A stretch of 64,000 nt of DNA. It comes from Aspidapion aeneum. Lineage: Eukaryota > Arthropoda > Insecta > Coleoptera > Brentidae. Position numbers and translations under genes: made by a program. The stretch lies in assembly GCA_963576565.1 (NCBI GenBank), contig OY755040.1:27324703-27388702 (forward strand), given 5' to 3'. This document shows positions 53,040-64,000 of the stretch, in pieces. Position 1 is the first letter of the stretch. Each line of letters begins with the position of its first letter. The notes beneath the pieces are model-generated. The model saw only the letters and a list, made by a program, of their open reading frames with translations. It had not been told where the DNA came from and ran no database searches.

Positions 53040-54220
53040 CACATTTTAGTGCAACAGATCCGAAAGTTTTGAAACTTGGCACGATTATAGGGTTGATGGT
53101 CCTTAATATTCCAGTAAGTTTGCGTCCTCGAGAAATGTCCCTTAGAAAAAGGGCGCCCAATTTCAGTTTTTTTTTTAAATAACTTGGTTTCTGAAGGTTG
53201 TAGAAATAAATCAACAAAAACTGAAGAAAAAAAAAAGATAAAATATGTTTTTATGTCAAACTGATAGTTTTTGAGTTATATCAACCATTTTGCCGCCATT
53301 TTGGATTTTGCCAATTTTCTTTATTTAGTGTCCTTTACCTTAAAAACGACTCACTATTTAGAATAATTGTAATGACATAAAATAGAATGATAAATGAAAT
53401 GGCCTAAAAAATTAGATATTACCGAGTTGCCTGGGTAAAATACTTGCTGAGATACAAACTCTAAAGTGTTAGAGAGACCCTCATTTCATATGTATTTCCA
53501 CAATATATGCAAAATAAACCGCAATAATTAGGTTTTATCTAATTTTATCAAAAAGTATGCACTTTATAGAAAAATGTATATTAAACTTTATTATAGGAAA
53601 TTAAATTACCTTTCAAATGGTGTATTACTTAGCTGCGTCAAGTTAATGATTTGCACTCCACTGGCGTCCCAGTGTTGGGGTTATTTTTAAAGACAGAATA
53701 AGAAATACGCGTTTTTGGAAATAAAATTTTCTTTTAAATGATTTATTGGAAAGTCAAGTTATGGCTTAGATTAATACTTTAAGGAAGTCCGCCCACAGAG
53801 GATATTTTTTTAAATCTTAACAAACAACATTGTTTATTCGTTTAATTTTTGTTAAAACTACAGCTTTCTGGAAAAAATTGCTAAAAAATTAGTATTCCAT
53901 TTATAATTCCAAAGGCGCTTATAAATCGTGGAAAATTTTTGAATAATTTTTTTTTATTATTATAACTCTTATTACATTTTTTTTTAAACTAAGCTTTATA
54001 AGAACAGAATACATTATACACGATGTTATAGATCATGAAACTGCCTTTGAAATGATGTATATCTTGTTAATGTAAAGTCTCAAATTAAACATCAGAGGCG
54101 TCCGCAACTAGGACTATTTTTTTAGGATCGCAAATAACCTCAGTTTAAGGACGCCAAAGAAGTGGTAACTGTAAATTAGATCATACAAAAACATTTCATT
54201 AAAAAAAAAGCCAAGTACGC
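53040..54220. other. Upstream of the Scm coding start: dispersed-repeat sequence, no gene
   Basis: 53058-53093 carries CCGAAAGTTTTGAAACTTGG, similar in layout to the CCGATTTTAATGAAATTTGG of the DINE-like elements. Diverged GGCGTCC(C/G) words near 53660 and 54098 suggest another old repeat. Confidence 0.4.
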
Positions 54221-54223
54221 GAA

Positions 54224-54494
54224 AATGGTATTCCGTAAAGAATTGAGATATAAGTAAAGCCAAATTCTCCAATACAAATTTTAAAATGAAAGGTTCTTAC
54301 TAGTTTGGAATTTTTTTTAAAACTTTGCTATTACAGCCTTCTTTATGTTCAATTTACCCTGCGCTTAAGAGTCACTTGCACCCGTAATAGCCAAGTTTAC
54401 AAAAATATTTCAAACTAGTAAGAACCTTTTATTTTAAAATCTATATTGCAGAACTTGGCTTTATTTTTATCTCAATTCTTTTTACGGAATACCA
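54224..54494. mobile_element. MITE-like foldback, about 110-bp arms
   Basis: ATGGTATTCCGTAAAGAATT at 54224-54243 is mirrored at the right end (AATTCTTTTTACGGAATACCAT, ending 54494). GGTTCTTACTAGTTTG and GCTATTAC also recur inverted. The arms are about 85-90% similar. No coding frame. Confidence 0.85.
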
Positions 54495-54740
54495 TTTTTT
54501 GTTATGATTTCACTCCTTTTTTAAAGGATTTGGATAATATTATATACCTATAGCGTATAAATACAGTGGAAGAAACTGAGGGAGATACCAAATTATTGCA
54601 TTTTAGACATACGAGATTGGAATATCTAACAAAACAAAAAAGCAATTTTTGTATTGTATTGTATTTTTTGTTTCTAGAACATAATTCAGGTCAAATACCA
54701 AATTGAAAATAATGCAAGGACCTAAAACTATAAACAAGTG

Positions 54741-54804
54741 AACCGAACCGAACCCGGGACTCTTGCTATCTAGGCAAACATTCTTACCACTGAACCACCG
54801 AAGC
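54741..54804 (-). pseudogene. Inverted, 3'-truncated copy of the tRNA-like gene
   Basis: Identical to the plus-strand copy from the acceptor 5' strand through the anticodon arm (one difference in the variable loop), then diverges after GGTTCG, so the T stem and acceptor 3' strand are missing. Confidence 0.75.
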
Positions 54805-54967
54805 CATACATAAATTTTTCAGAAAACTTCCATATATGCAGGCTGCGGTGTCTCAATACAAGAACGAGAAATATAATAGAAATATATAATACCCTGAGAG
54901 TTTCTCGTTCTTGTATTGAGACACCGCAGCCTGCATATATGGAAGTTTTCCGAAAAATTTATGTATG

Positions 54968-55039
54968 GCTTCGGTGGTTCAGTGGTAAGAATGTTTGCCT
55001 AGATAGCAAGAGACCCGGGTTCGATCCCCGGCCGAAGCA
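54968..55039 (+). tRNA. tRNA-like gene, Gly-type body with AGA in the anticodon position
   Basis: Full cloverleaf: acceptor stem GCTTCGG/CCGAAGC, D arm with A box TGGTTCAGTGG, anticodon stem TTTGC/GCAAG around loop CTAGATA, variable loop AGAC, T stem CCGGG/CCCGG with B box GGTTCGATCCC, discriminator A. The body matches eukaryotic tRNA-Gly closely, but the anticodon reads AGA and there is one extra A after the D loop. A Ser tRNA would need a long variable arm, absent here. A T6 run at 55046-55051 can end Pol III transcription. Likely a SINE head or tRNA-like gene rather than a decoding tRNA. Confidence 0.6.
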
Positions 55040-55726
55040 GAAAACTTTTTTCTTATTTTTCTTTCTTTAATTTCACTTGTTTATAATTCAGGTCATTGTA
55101 AAGGTTAAATTTCCAAAATGTTTAAACGAGTATCCTGGAAATAACCAACTATAGGTGTGTGCAGCCACCAGCCAATTTTTCTGAAATTCTGATATGTTAT
55201 TGGATCATGTCAGAACATCATAAAAAATCTAGAGTTAGAATGTGGTGGCCCTGTGGTAGCACAAAAATACATGTTAGAATTAAATATCTAGCAATAATAC
55301 ACCCAAAAGAATTTGTAATTTGGACATAGTCATTGCCCATAGGCTAAGTTAATACAAATTCAGCTATTTTGACATATTTGTTCAGTGGCATACCTTTGTG
55401 TTTTATTTTTTGGACTAAAAAATAAGTGTTTAAAGGTATAAGTATCTTTGAAATGTTAGTAATTCTTCTGTTGGTTTTTAATGTACAGCTAGTGAAAAAA
55501 ATCATTTTTTAAGTATTTTGTACCCCTTTTTTATTAAAATTAAAAACGTCGCTTTTTAGAGGTAATATTATTTCCTAAAATATATTTGTATAATTTGATA
55601 TTGGTTTATAACTTTTGATGAAAATGTAAAAATTGATAATAAAAAAATATTTTAATAAGACTTTGCTTACAATGTTTTTCATGGCTTGGTTGAAGGAGGG
55701 TCTTTACCAGATTTAAGCAAAGTGTA

Positions 55727-55896
55727 TTAATATACTTTTAAGGCTGGAGCATTAAGCTTAGACTCAATTATTGGTAGAAGTTGTGCAAGGTTCTCGGGGC
55801 CACAAATAAATACAGCACTTTTTTTAGTTTGGTTGTTATAAGTAGCTATATTGCTATGTAGTTTCAAATCACTCTCACAGTAATCAGTTAATGTGG
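55727..55896 (-). CDS. Possible terminal coding exon, product unknown
   Basis: A T-rich acceptor (TTTTTAG) at about 55898 is followed by an open frame of about 56 codons ending in TAA at 55729-55727. The peptide (A-T-L-T-D-Y-C..., then A-V-F-I-C-G-P-E-N-L and a Pro/Lys-rich end) looks protein-like, but I recognise no family and find no partner exons upstream. It sits between repeat arms, so it may be a captured gene piece or a chance frame. Confidence 0.2.
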
Positions 55897-55924
55897 CTAA
55901 AAATAATAGTTTAAAAACCAATAT

Positions 55925-56088
55925 CGCCGTCGTGGTGTAGTGGTAGCAATGTTTGTTTCGGGGTTCGCTTCTTGGCTAGGATGGTTTTTTGTGTTTGTTT
56001 AAAAACTGCTTTATAATTGCTCAAACTTTACGAAACTGGGCGATTGATCCTAATTGGATGAAAAGTCCCAGTATAAATAAAAAATATA
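55925..56088 (+). mobile_element. tRNA-derived SINE
   Basis: A tRNA-like head has an A box (TGGTGTAGTGG near 55932) and B-box-like GGGGTTCGCTTC about 30 bp later, followed by an unrelated body containing GGGCGATTGATCC and GAAAAGTCCCAGTATAAAT and a short A/T-rich tail. No intact cloverleaf. The tail directly abuts the foldback starting at 56089. Confidence 0.6.
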
Positions 56089-58019
56089 TACAGGGTGTCC
56101 CAGAACTAATGGTACGTCGTTAAACTGTAGATTCCCTGGGTCAAAATATTACGATTTAGCCACACTTACCTTAGTCCAAAAGTTCGTACTAACCGAGATA
56201 CAGATTAAACTTTATTTTTTCAATTCGATTTTCTTTAATAACTTTTTTACTAATTAATATTTTTGCAAAAAATAACGAGCGTGTAAATTTTTTTGTAACT
56301 GGCAAGACGATTCCGTTGAAAATTTTGATGTACAATAAACAGGGTGTTCCTTGGACTACTATCATTGAATTAAAATCACTGTATTTTTTTTGTGCCTCGG
56401 TGTATACCAGTTTTTATATAAAATAATGGTTTTCCCATCCTTTTTATGTAAAAAAGTTATACTGTTTTAAAGTCGCTCAGAGCAACGGGTTTTGAGATTT
56501 TTGCATTTAAAGTTTTTATTGCATGTGAGTGAAATGCCAAATTTATGTATGATACTTTCTTCAATTCTTTCTACTAATCAATAATTTTGCAAAAACTAAC
56601 CAGCAAGTAGGTTTTTCTGAAATTTGCAAGACGATTCCGTTGAAAAAGTTGATGTACAATGTACAGGGTGCTCTTTGGACCACTACCATTACATTAAAAT
56701 CATCAGTGTATTTTTTTTGTGCCTCGGTGTATACTTAAGCAGGTTTTTAAACAGAATATGATTTTAATTATTAAGTAGTTTACAAACAGTTCTGTAGTTT
56801 TAAGAAAGTTTGACAGAATAGACACAGACAGCAACTTTATTGGATTTTATTGTTTTTTATTTTCAAAGCCTACTATAATAAACAATTTTAAGTTTGATTT
56901 ACTATTTGTCAATTTTAAAATTTTAACTTTGTTGCTGTTTTATATTTTTTAAATAAATAATAAAATATCAATTTTATTAATAATTATAATTTTCTTTCAA
57001 AACAATAAAAAAATAGTTGCATTAATAAAGTATACCATTTTTAAAAACATTAATACGAACTAAGTTTTTGTTCGTCATTAAAAACATCGCCCTACACAGT
57101 TGCCATAACTGACAATAATTTACAATTGTTTTAACACACTTATGATAATTCAAGAACCATCCTGTATTTTTTTTAACTTAATATTTCCTAAGAAAACATC
57201 GAATCTTAAAATGTTATAAAAAATTATTGATTATAGATAATATGTATGAAGTGGATAAGAATTTAATCAAAAATCTTTTACGCATACAATAAAAACTTAT
57301 ACTTTAAATATCTTAAAAACCGTTGCTCTAAGCGACATCTAAACGCCATAACTTTTTCACTTAAAAAAAAAATAAAAAATAATTGTTTTTATAGAATCTT
57401 GTATACACCGAGGAACAAAAAAGTTAGACCTATTTTAATGTAACGGTACCGAGCCAGAGAACACCCTGTATAATATTTTTATTTTTTTTAACCAAAATTA
57501 AATTGTCCATGCCGAAAAATCACCAAACCCAATTTTTGTGCAAAATTATTAATTAGTAGAAAGAATTGAAGAAAGTATCGTAAATCGTAAAAAAAATTTT
57601 ATGCAAAAAACTCAAAAACCGTTGCTCTGAGCGACTTTAAAACAGTATAACTTTTTTACATAAAAAGGATGGGAAAACCATTATTTTACATAAAAACTGG
57701 TATACACTGAGGCACAAAAAAAATATACTGATTTTTATGCAATGGTAGTGGCCCAAGGAACACCCTGTACACTGTGCATCAAATTTGTCAACGGAATCGT
57801 CTTGGCAATTTTAAAAAAACTTACTCGCTGGTTAGTTTTTTCAAAAATATTAATTAGTAAAAAAGTTATTAAAGAAAATCGAATTAAAAAAATAAAGTTT
57901 AACACCCTGTATCTCGGTTAATTTGAACTTTTGGACTAAGGTAAGTATAGCTAAATCATAATATTTTGACCCAAGGAATCTACAGTTTAACCATGTACCA
58001 TTAGTTCTGGGACACCCTG

Positions 58020-58021
<2 letters not shown>
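56089..58021. mobile_element. Foldback with three concentric inverted-repeat pairs
   Basis: Outer ends TACAGGGTGTCCCAGAACTA (56089) and its mirror ending at 58021 are flanked by TA. A second pair of CAGGGTGTTCC ends lies at 56340 and 57769, and a third TACAGGGTG pair at 56662 and 57470. The sequence after each end (GTGCCTCGGTGTATAC; GCAAGACGATTCCGTTGA) is repeated in each shell. No coding frame. The outer ends resemble those of the MITE at 46074. Confidence 0.8.

Positions 58022-58023
<2 letters not shown>

Positions 58024-58072
<49 letters not shown>
58024..58072 (+). repeat. (TA)n microsatellite
   Basis: About 24 TA units with one C interruption, at the right boundary of the concentric foldback. 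Confidence 0.95.
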
Positions 58073-58074
<2 letters not shown>

Positions 58075-58792
58075 ATTTTATTTAATACATATTAGAATTC
58101 ATTATCACTTGGAGGACTGTGGAGGACACGTGGGTGGCCTGTAAAGACAGAGAAGAAGGAACCTCTGTACTACCAAATAGTCAACTGGGTTTGTTTGAGT
58201 GTGTGTGTGTGTGTGTCACTGTTTGGTTACTTTTTTGTACCTATGTATTTTTCCTTTAATGTATTTTTATTATTTTAATTTACAAAAAAATAACTAAACC
58301 TCCCTATAGGTACCTAACTTTCATACACTTTTAATACAAATTTTATTATTTATTTAAAAAAAAATACTTGTAGATTAAGTTTTTGACAGGATCAACACCT
58401 TATGGGTCAAATAAGTTTTCTATATAGACAATGTAAATTATTGAAAGAACATGATTGAATAAAGAATAAACTAAAATGCTCACTTTTTTGTTCAACAAAT
58501 AAAAATATGGAGTGCTTCTATATATAAAATTGTTTAAAAATAATTTATTTTTAGTTTAAACCCAATAGTGGAATGCCTAAATGTATTCAATTCATTTCAT
58601 AATCATGTTCAGTCTGAGTAATTTGAAATAGAATGATTTGCTAATAAAGATTTATTCAATTCAAGATATTCGATTAGTTTAGGAGCATTGACTATGTCTA
58701 AAAAATTAACTCTTTTTGGACAGTTTATTGCAAAATATTATTTTTTAACATTTAATTTTGTGCTCCTTTGATCCCCTGTGTCCAATTAGTCC

Positions 58793-59172
58793 ACTCATTG
58801 TAAAGGCAAGCTTTATAGGAAGCAAAGCCGGACATTGATTTTCCATTTTTTGGTTATTTTTTTTGACATGTTTTCCTCAGTTTTGCACTGGTTGTCGGTT
58901 TTGTTTTAAAGATGTTGTCTTACACAGTCTAAAGGTACCTAAACCATATAAATTTATGTATTTAGATATAAAGTTAAGCGGCAACAAAGTATCTTGAAAC
59001 TCTATTATTATTAAATAGACCTTTAGACTTTAGACTGTGTTAAAACCACATTTGTAAAATAAGAATGAGGCGCCAATGTGAAACTGAGGAAAACATGTCA
59101 AGAATTATAACCCAAAAATAGAGAATCAAAGTTAGGGTTTGCTACCGGTAATGCTTGCTTTACAATGAGTGA
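58793..59172. mobile_element. Foldback with TGACATGTTTTCCTCAGTTT arms
   Basis: ACTCATTGTAAAGGCAAGC (58793) pairs with GCTTGCTTTACAATGAGT ending 59170; TGACATGTTTTCCTCAGTTT pairs with AAACTGAGGAAAACATGTCA; ACACAGTCTAAAGG pairs with CTTTAGACTGTGT. No coding frame. Confidence 0.75.
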
Positions 59173-59175
59173 TCT

Positions 59176-60163
59176 GTTCAAGGGGTGATCAGCTGCCCAC
59201 AGAAGGTGTACAAATTTTTCTACAGGACCCCACAGGACTCCACAGCATCCCACAGGACTATACAGGACTTCCACAGTACTATAGAGGACTTCCACAGGAC
59301 TATACAGGACCCTGAGGGTACTGGAGCCTAAGGGGTGCCCCGAGGGGTGAACACCTCTCACAATTGGTGTACATATTTCTCACAATCTTTACACAATCCC
59401 TCCCAATCACTCACAATCTGTCACAATCTTACCACAATCTTATCACAATCCTTCACAATCCCTCACAATCCCTCACAATCTTTACAGAATCCTTCACGAT
59501 CCCTCACAATCTTTACACAATCCATCCCAATCACTCACAATCCTTCACAATCTTTACACAGTCTGTCCCAATCACTCACAATCTGTCTGAATCTTACCTC
59601 AACCCCTCACAATCTTACCACTGCCCTTCACAATCCCTCGCAAAGGAAACTATAGACATGACCTTTTTTTTTGTTTTTTTTTTTTTGGTCATAAGAATTT
59701 TTGATGTGCTGTCGCCCCCATACCCCTTGAGGCACGCGACACCGCTGCACAGCCCTCCACAATCCCTTGCAAGCCCTTACAATCTTTCACAATCTTACCA
59801 CAATCCCTCACAATCTTTACACAATCTTAGCAAAAGATTGTTGATTTTCACAAATTGGTGTACACATTTTGGCTTAGCTGTTCACCCCTCGGGGTGCCCT
59901 AAGCATGATTAAGTACTGGGTAAGAAGGCTGGCAAAGGCCAATCGGCTCTCTAAGAAAAATGAGATTTAAGATGTGATGACCTTTGTTTTTTTTTTAGTC
60001 ACGAATTTTTTTATGGGCTCCTTTTTAGCCACAGGACGATACAGGACCCCACAGGCAGGACTTGTATAGGGCATGTACAGGACTATACAGGACCAAAAAT
60101 TTATTAAAGTCCTGTAGGACAGTGTACAAATTTGGTTCAGCTGATCACCCCTCAGATTTGTTC
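59176..60163. mobile_element. Nested foldback filled with minisatellites
   Basis: Outer pair: GTTCAAGGGGTGATCAGCTG (59176) against CAGCTGATCACCCCTCAG...TTC (60138-60163). Inner pair: CTAAGGGGTGCCCCGAGGGG (59328) against its mirror at 59880-59903. The outer shell contains (ACAGGACTnTACAGGACT) arrays at 59225-59310 and 60030-60090; the core 59375-59840 is a (TCACAATCCC/TTACACAATC) array. The open frames here are repeat-derived. Confidence 0.75.
59375..59840 (+). repeat. Minisatellite of CACAATC-type units
   Basis: More than 25 variants of (C)TCACAATC(C/T) at 9-10 bp spacing, interrupted at 59650-59745 by non-repeat sequence. Its long frames (Ser/Gln/Asn/Pro/Thr-rich) are low-complexity and not credible genes. 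Confidence 0.85.
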
Positions 60164-60554
60164 AAAACCTGAGGGGCCACCACATTCTAACACAGACTTT
60201 AATGATTCTCTGATATGATTAAACAGGACTCCACAGAATGCTAAACATGGCACTACATGAAGAATTTATAAGTTCTGTAGGATGTTGTAGAAATTTGGCT
60301 TAGCTGATGATCCCTCAATATATTTACTTTAGCCAATCTTCCTGGTAAACAGTGAAATGCTATATTTTTATGGGCCACTGTACTATCCTGACACACTATT
60401 TTTGAAAAAGAAACATTAAAATGGCATTTAAAATAGTGTTTTTCAAAAAAAAAAAAAATGTGGAGTACCTATCTTGTATTTTTTGAGAAAAAAAACAAAG
60501 AAAACTTTAAAAAAATGCTTTCAAAAAGAATCATTACTTTTTGGTGTATAGGTT

Positions 60555-60680
60555 AGGTGAAATACCAGGAAATACTTGGGAAGTACTGGGAAATATACTA
60601 GGAAATACTGAGAAGTGCTTGGGAAATACCATTGAAATTTGAAAAAATACTGGGAAATACCAGGAAATACTAAAGGTATT
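60555..60680 (+). repeat. Minisatellite of GGGAAATACTGG-type units
   Basis: About nine variants of AGGAAATACTTGGGAAGTACT in 120 bp. Confidence 0.8.
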
Positions 60681-60737
60681 ATACCATCAATCATCAATAC
60701 CCCTTGGTGTACAAAAATTGGTGATGTAGCCACCTTC

Positions 60738-60995
60738 AGTTCAGCCTCATAACTTACATTAGTTTAACTTAACTTACCCTAAGCCAAGTTAGACTAACTT
60801 ATGAGAAAATTTTCTTGATTTTTACAGTTTTTCTGAAGTTTTTCACTTGTTTTTTCTGTAAACATCTTATTTTATGCCATTAGGAACCTTCCTCGGAAGT
60901 TAAAAAAACAACACATTTTTCACAAAAAAATCTCTTCAGTTAGTCTAATTTGGCTTAGGGTAAGTTAATTTAATGTAATTTATGAGGCTAAACTG
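60738..60995. mobile_element. MITE-like foldback, about 60-bp arms
   Basis: CAGTTCAGCCTCATAACTTA...CTTACCCTAAGCCAAGTTAG (60738-60800) is mirrored at 60937-60995 with about 85% identity. The 136-bp loop is non-coding. Confidence 0.85.
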
Positions 60996-61189
60996 ACCTT
61001 AAATCGAGCTTACCTAAGTCAATAAATAATATTTCATAAACTGAGCACAAGATTTGAGACAGGCAAGTATAAGTATTTTTTTACCTACATCATGGTTTTA
61101 GAAATTATTTAAATTGTATAAGTTGAACTTGGTTAAAATTTCCCTAGGAATAAGGTTCAAAGACAAGTTTCTGCACCAAAAATTCGCTT

Positions 61190-61300
61190 ACCAATCAAAC
61201 CGCCTTTTCTATTCAGTTAAGACTAATAAACCACGTAAGGCCGTATTTGCCGACGCAAATCGATTTGAATCGAAGCATTACGTGGAAAATGGCGGTTAAA
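61190..61300. promoter_or_regulatory. Candidate promoter / first-exon region
   Basis: A short CpG-containing stretch in otherwise AT-rich DNA. On the minus strand it ends with a good donor (TTG|GTAAGC, GT at 61191-61190), so it could be a non-coding first exon of Scm or another minus-strand gene. On the plus strand GAAAATGGCGGTT at about 61281-61293 resembles the TISU/YY1 element and opens a 24-codon frame. Direction and target gene are inferred. Confidence 0.3.
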
Positions 61301-61309
61301 GCTGGGAAA

Positions 61310-62271
61310 ATCGTATTAAAAATTCATGAAAAATTACCGGAAAATTCACCTCTTTATTTATAAAATTAAAAATATGCGTTGACAACAAACAAAAAGTGAC
61401 AATTTGCGACGTAGTAGTGACAAATGACAGGACGCCAATCAACCAAAAATAAAAATGGGCACAACATAGGGTGTGGTTGGTTGACCCGAGTTGAAACAAC
61501 ACAAGCAGAGGCACTTTTTTGCGAGCTCTCTTTAGTAGTAGGATTAATATATTTATCATGGTCGCACTCCAGCAACGGAGTCGTCACTGTTTTGGGTATT
61601 TCTAATAAACCATGAGTGCGAGTTGAAGCTCCGAGCGTTCAAAGTGACAATAATCATGATTCAAAAAACGCATCTTGTCACATGACATGGATTTGCACTG
61701 GTTTTAAATGCAGCGTCACCCAGGGTTGCCAGATTTTTCAAATTAAAAAGTGGGACAAATTAAGTAAATGCGTAAATACAAAAAATTTAGACTAGATACT
61801 AAAAATTTACATCGATTCTAACATAAAGCTTGGAGTGTTTTATTTACGTTTCCAAAAATTCATTTAATAATTTCCTTTTAAAATTTTAAGGTAGGTAATC
61901 TCGAGGTGAAAAACTTTTAAATTAAGGCGCAGCCCCACTCCAAAACTTAAAAATTTGTGAAATATTTTCAACCTATTTTTTGAACAAAAAAAATTAAATC
62001 TAGTTAAAGTGACGGCCTCAGGGTCTCGCCAGCTCTCCAAGGACTATTCCTGAGAGAATTATAAACGCTATGATTTATTCCCAAACAAAAAATGTGCTTG
62101 CAAATGAGTGCGATTTTGCGTTTTCCGCGTGTTCCATTGCAACTGCACTCAATGCAAATTTTTGACAGCACCGAGCCAGTGCACTACCAGTGCTGCATTT
62201 ATTTTCCCAATGGAATACACCATAAATGTGGTGGGAGGCACACTTTGCTTTGTGCAATTATTATGATTTAA
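61310..62271. other. No confirmed gene
   Basis: Less AT-rich than the rest. A plus frame at 61424-61615 and minus frames at 61296-61587 overlap each other and show no family signature. Position next to the candidate promoter leaves room for unrecognised 5' exons. Confidence 0.4.
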
Positions 62272-62706
62272 TAGGGACATTTTGGGTCGCGCATTTTACA
62301 CTTTGTTACCGTTATTGTTATTACTGAGTCTGCGCATTAGCAGCTTCTCGCTCCTTTTTTGTTATGTACGGTAACGGCGCCCGGTAGTTACGGTGGCCAG
62401 CCGTTAATGTTACCGCTATTTTTTAAGGTTAGTTTTGTATTGTTTTGTTTAAGGCAGTCAAATTTTTTATTATAATTCAGAAGTTTGGTTTGTAAAAAGC
62501 CATAAATCTAATAAAAATAAATTAACAAATATAAATAAACAAAAAGTCGAAGGTGTGTGAAACTACTAAATTAACGTTTGTATTGTGTTATCTTAACTGT
62601 TCCAAAATCTATCTTTTTTGCCCTGAATGTTGCCGTTATTCTTAGTAACAATAACGGTAACAGCTGTCAAATTTTCTGTTATTTGACCTGACCCAAAATG
62701 TCCCTA
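62272..62706. mobile_element. MITE, 435 bp, TAGGGACATTTTGGGTC ends
   Basis: The 17-bp terminal inverted repeat is exact at both ends. A second inner pair (GTTACCGTTATTGTTA at about 62306 and its mirror at about 62645) makes the arms about 60 bp. Non-coding. Confidence 0.9.
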
Positions 62707-62709
62707 ATA

Positions 62710-63941
<1,232 letters not shown>

Positions 63942-64000
63942 TTTTATAAAGTCAACTAAATTTCCTACAATTTAGGCCCCACCCCAATTCTCTAGGCCGA

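Larger units (their letters stand above)
54681..55095. mobile_element. tRNA-bearing palindrome flanked by 13-bp target-site duplication
   Basis: ATAATTCAGGTCA occurs at 54681-54693 and 55083-55095. Between them the arms 54859-54871 and outward, and 54901 and outward, are inverted copies with one or two mismatches over about 125 bp across a 29-bp loop. Each arm carries a tRNA-like cistron pointing outward. The right one is complete, the left one loses similarity in the T-arm. Both outer flanks contain TTCACTTGTTTATA in mirrored orientation. Confidence 0.85.

Noticed and set aside
54968..55039. A functional tRNA-Ser(AGA)
   Set aside because: Serine tRNAs need a long variable arm; this molecule has a 4-nt variable loop and a Gly-type body, so decoding Ser is unlikely.
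59335..59912. Two long plus-strand open frames (106 and 182 codons) rich in Ser, Gln, Asn and Pro
   Set aside because: They are produced by the CACAATC minisatellite read in two frames; low complexity, no start context or splice signals of note.

Overview
This is an AT-rich window of animal, almost certainly insect, nuclear DNA. It holds small exons with GT-AG introns, several arthropod-type transposon families and very little protein-coding sequence. The one host gene I can reconstruct with confidence is the Polycomb-group gene Sex comb on midleg (Scm). It lies on the minus strand in ten coding exons from the ATG at 52654 to the stop at 24267. All nine splice junctions keep phase, and the exons sum to 1893 nt (630 codons plus stop). 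The protein has two FCS zinc fingers, two MBT repeats, an SLED domain and a C-terminal SAM domain, in the order known from Drosophila. It is shorter than the fly protein (877 aa) because the low-complexity linker before the SAM domain is short. I cannot place the insect order from sequence alone.

Layout. Positions 1-24 kb, downstream of Scm, contain no recognisable host gene. They hold foldback (inverted-repeat) elements, Penelope-like, piggyBac-like, mariner-like and LINE relics, and arrays of short repeats. Positions 24.2-52.7 kb are Scm, whose introns carry most of the other elements: I/LOA-type, RTE-like and CR1/Jockey-like LINE fragments, and seven copies of a family built like DINE-1/Helentron-associated elements (hairpin, GTCT microsatellite, tandem repeats, 3' hairpin). 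Positions 52.7-61 kb hold a tRNA-bearing palindrome with a 13-bp target-site duplication, a tRNA-headed SINE, a foldback of three concentric inverted-repeat pairs and minisatellite-rich foldbacks. A CpG-containing segment near 61.2-61.3 kb may be a promoter. Positions 61.4-64 kb hold one clear MITE and a long TA microsatellite.

The unusual property of the window is the density of long inverted repeats. About twenty separate foldback structures occur, some nested, some with arms made of tandem repeats, and many inside the introns of an intact chromatin regulator. No CRISPR array, operon or bacterial feature is present.
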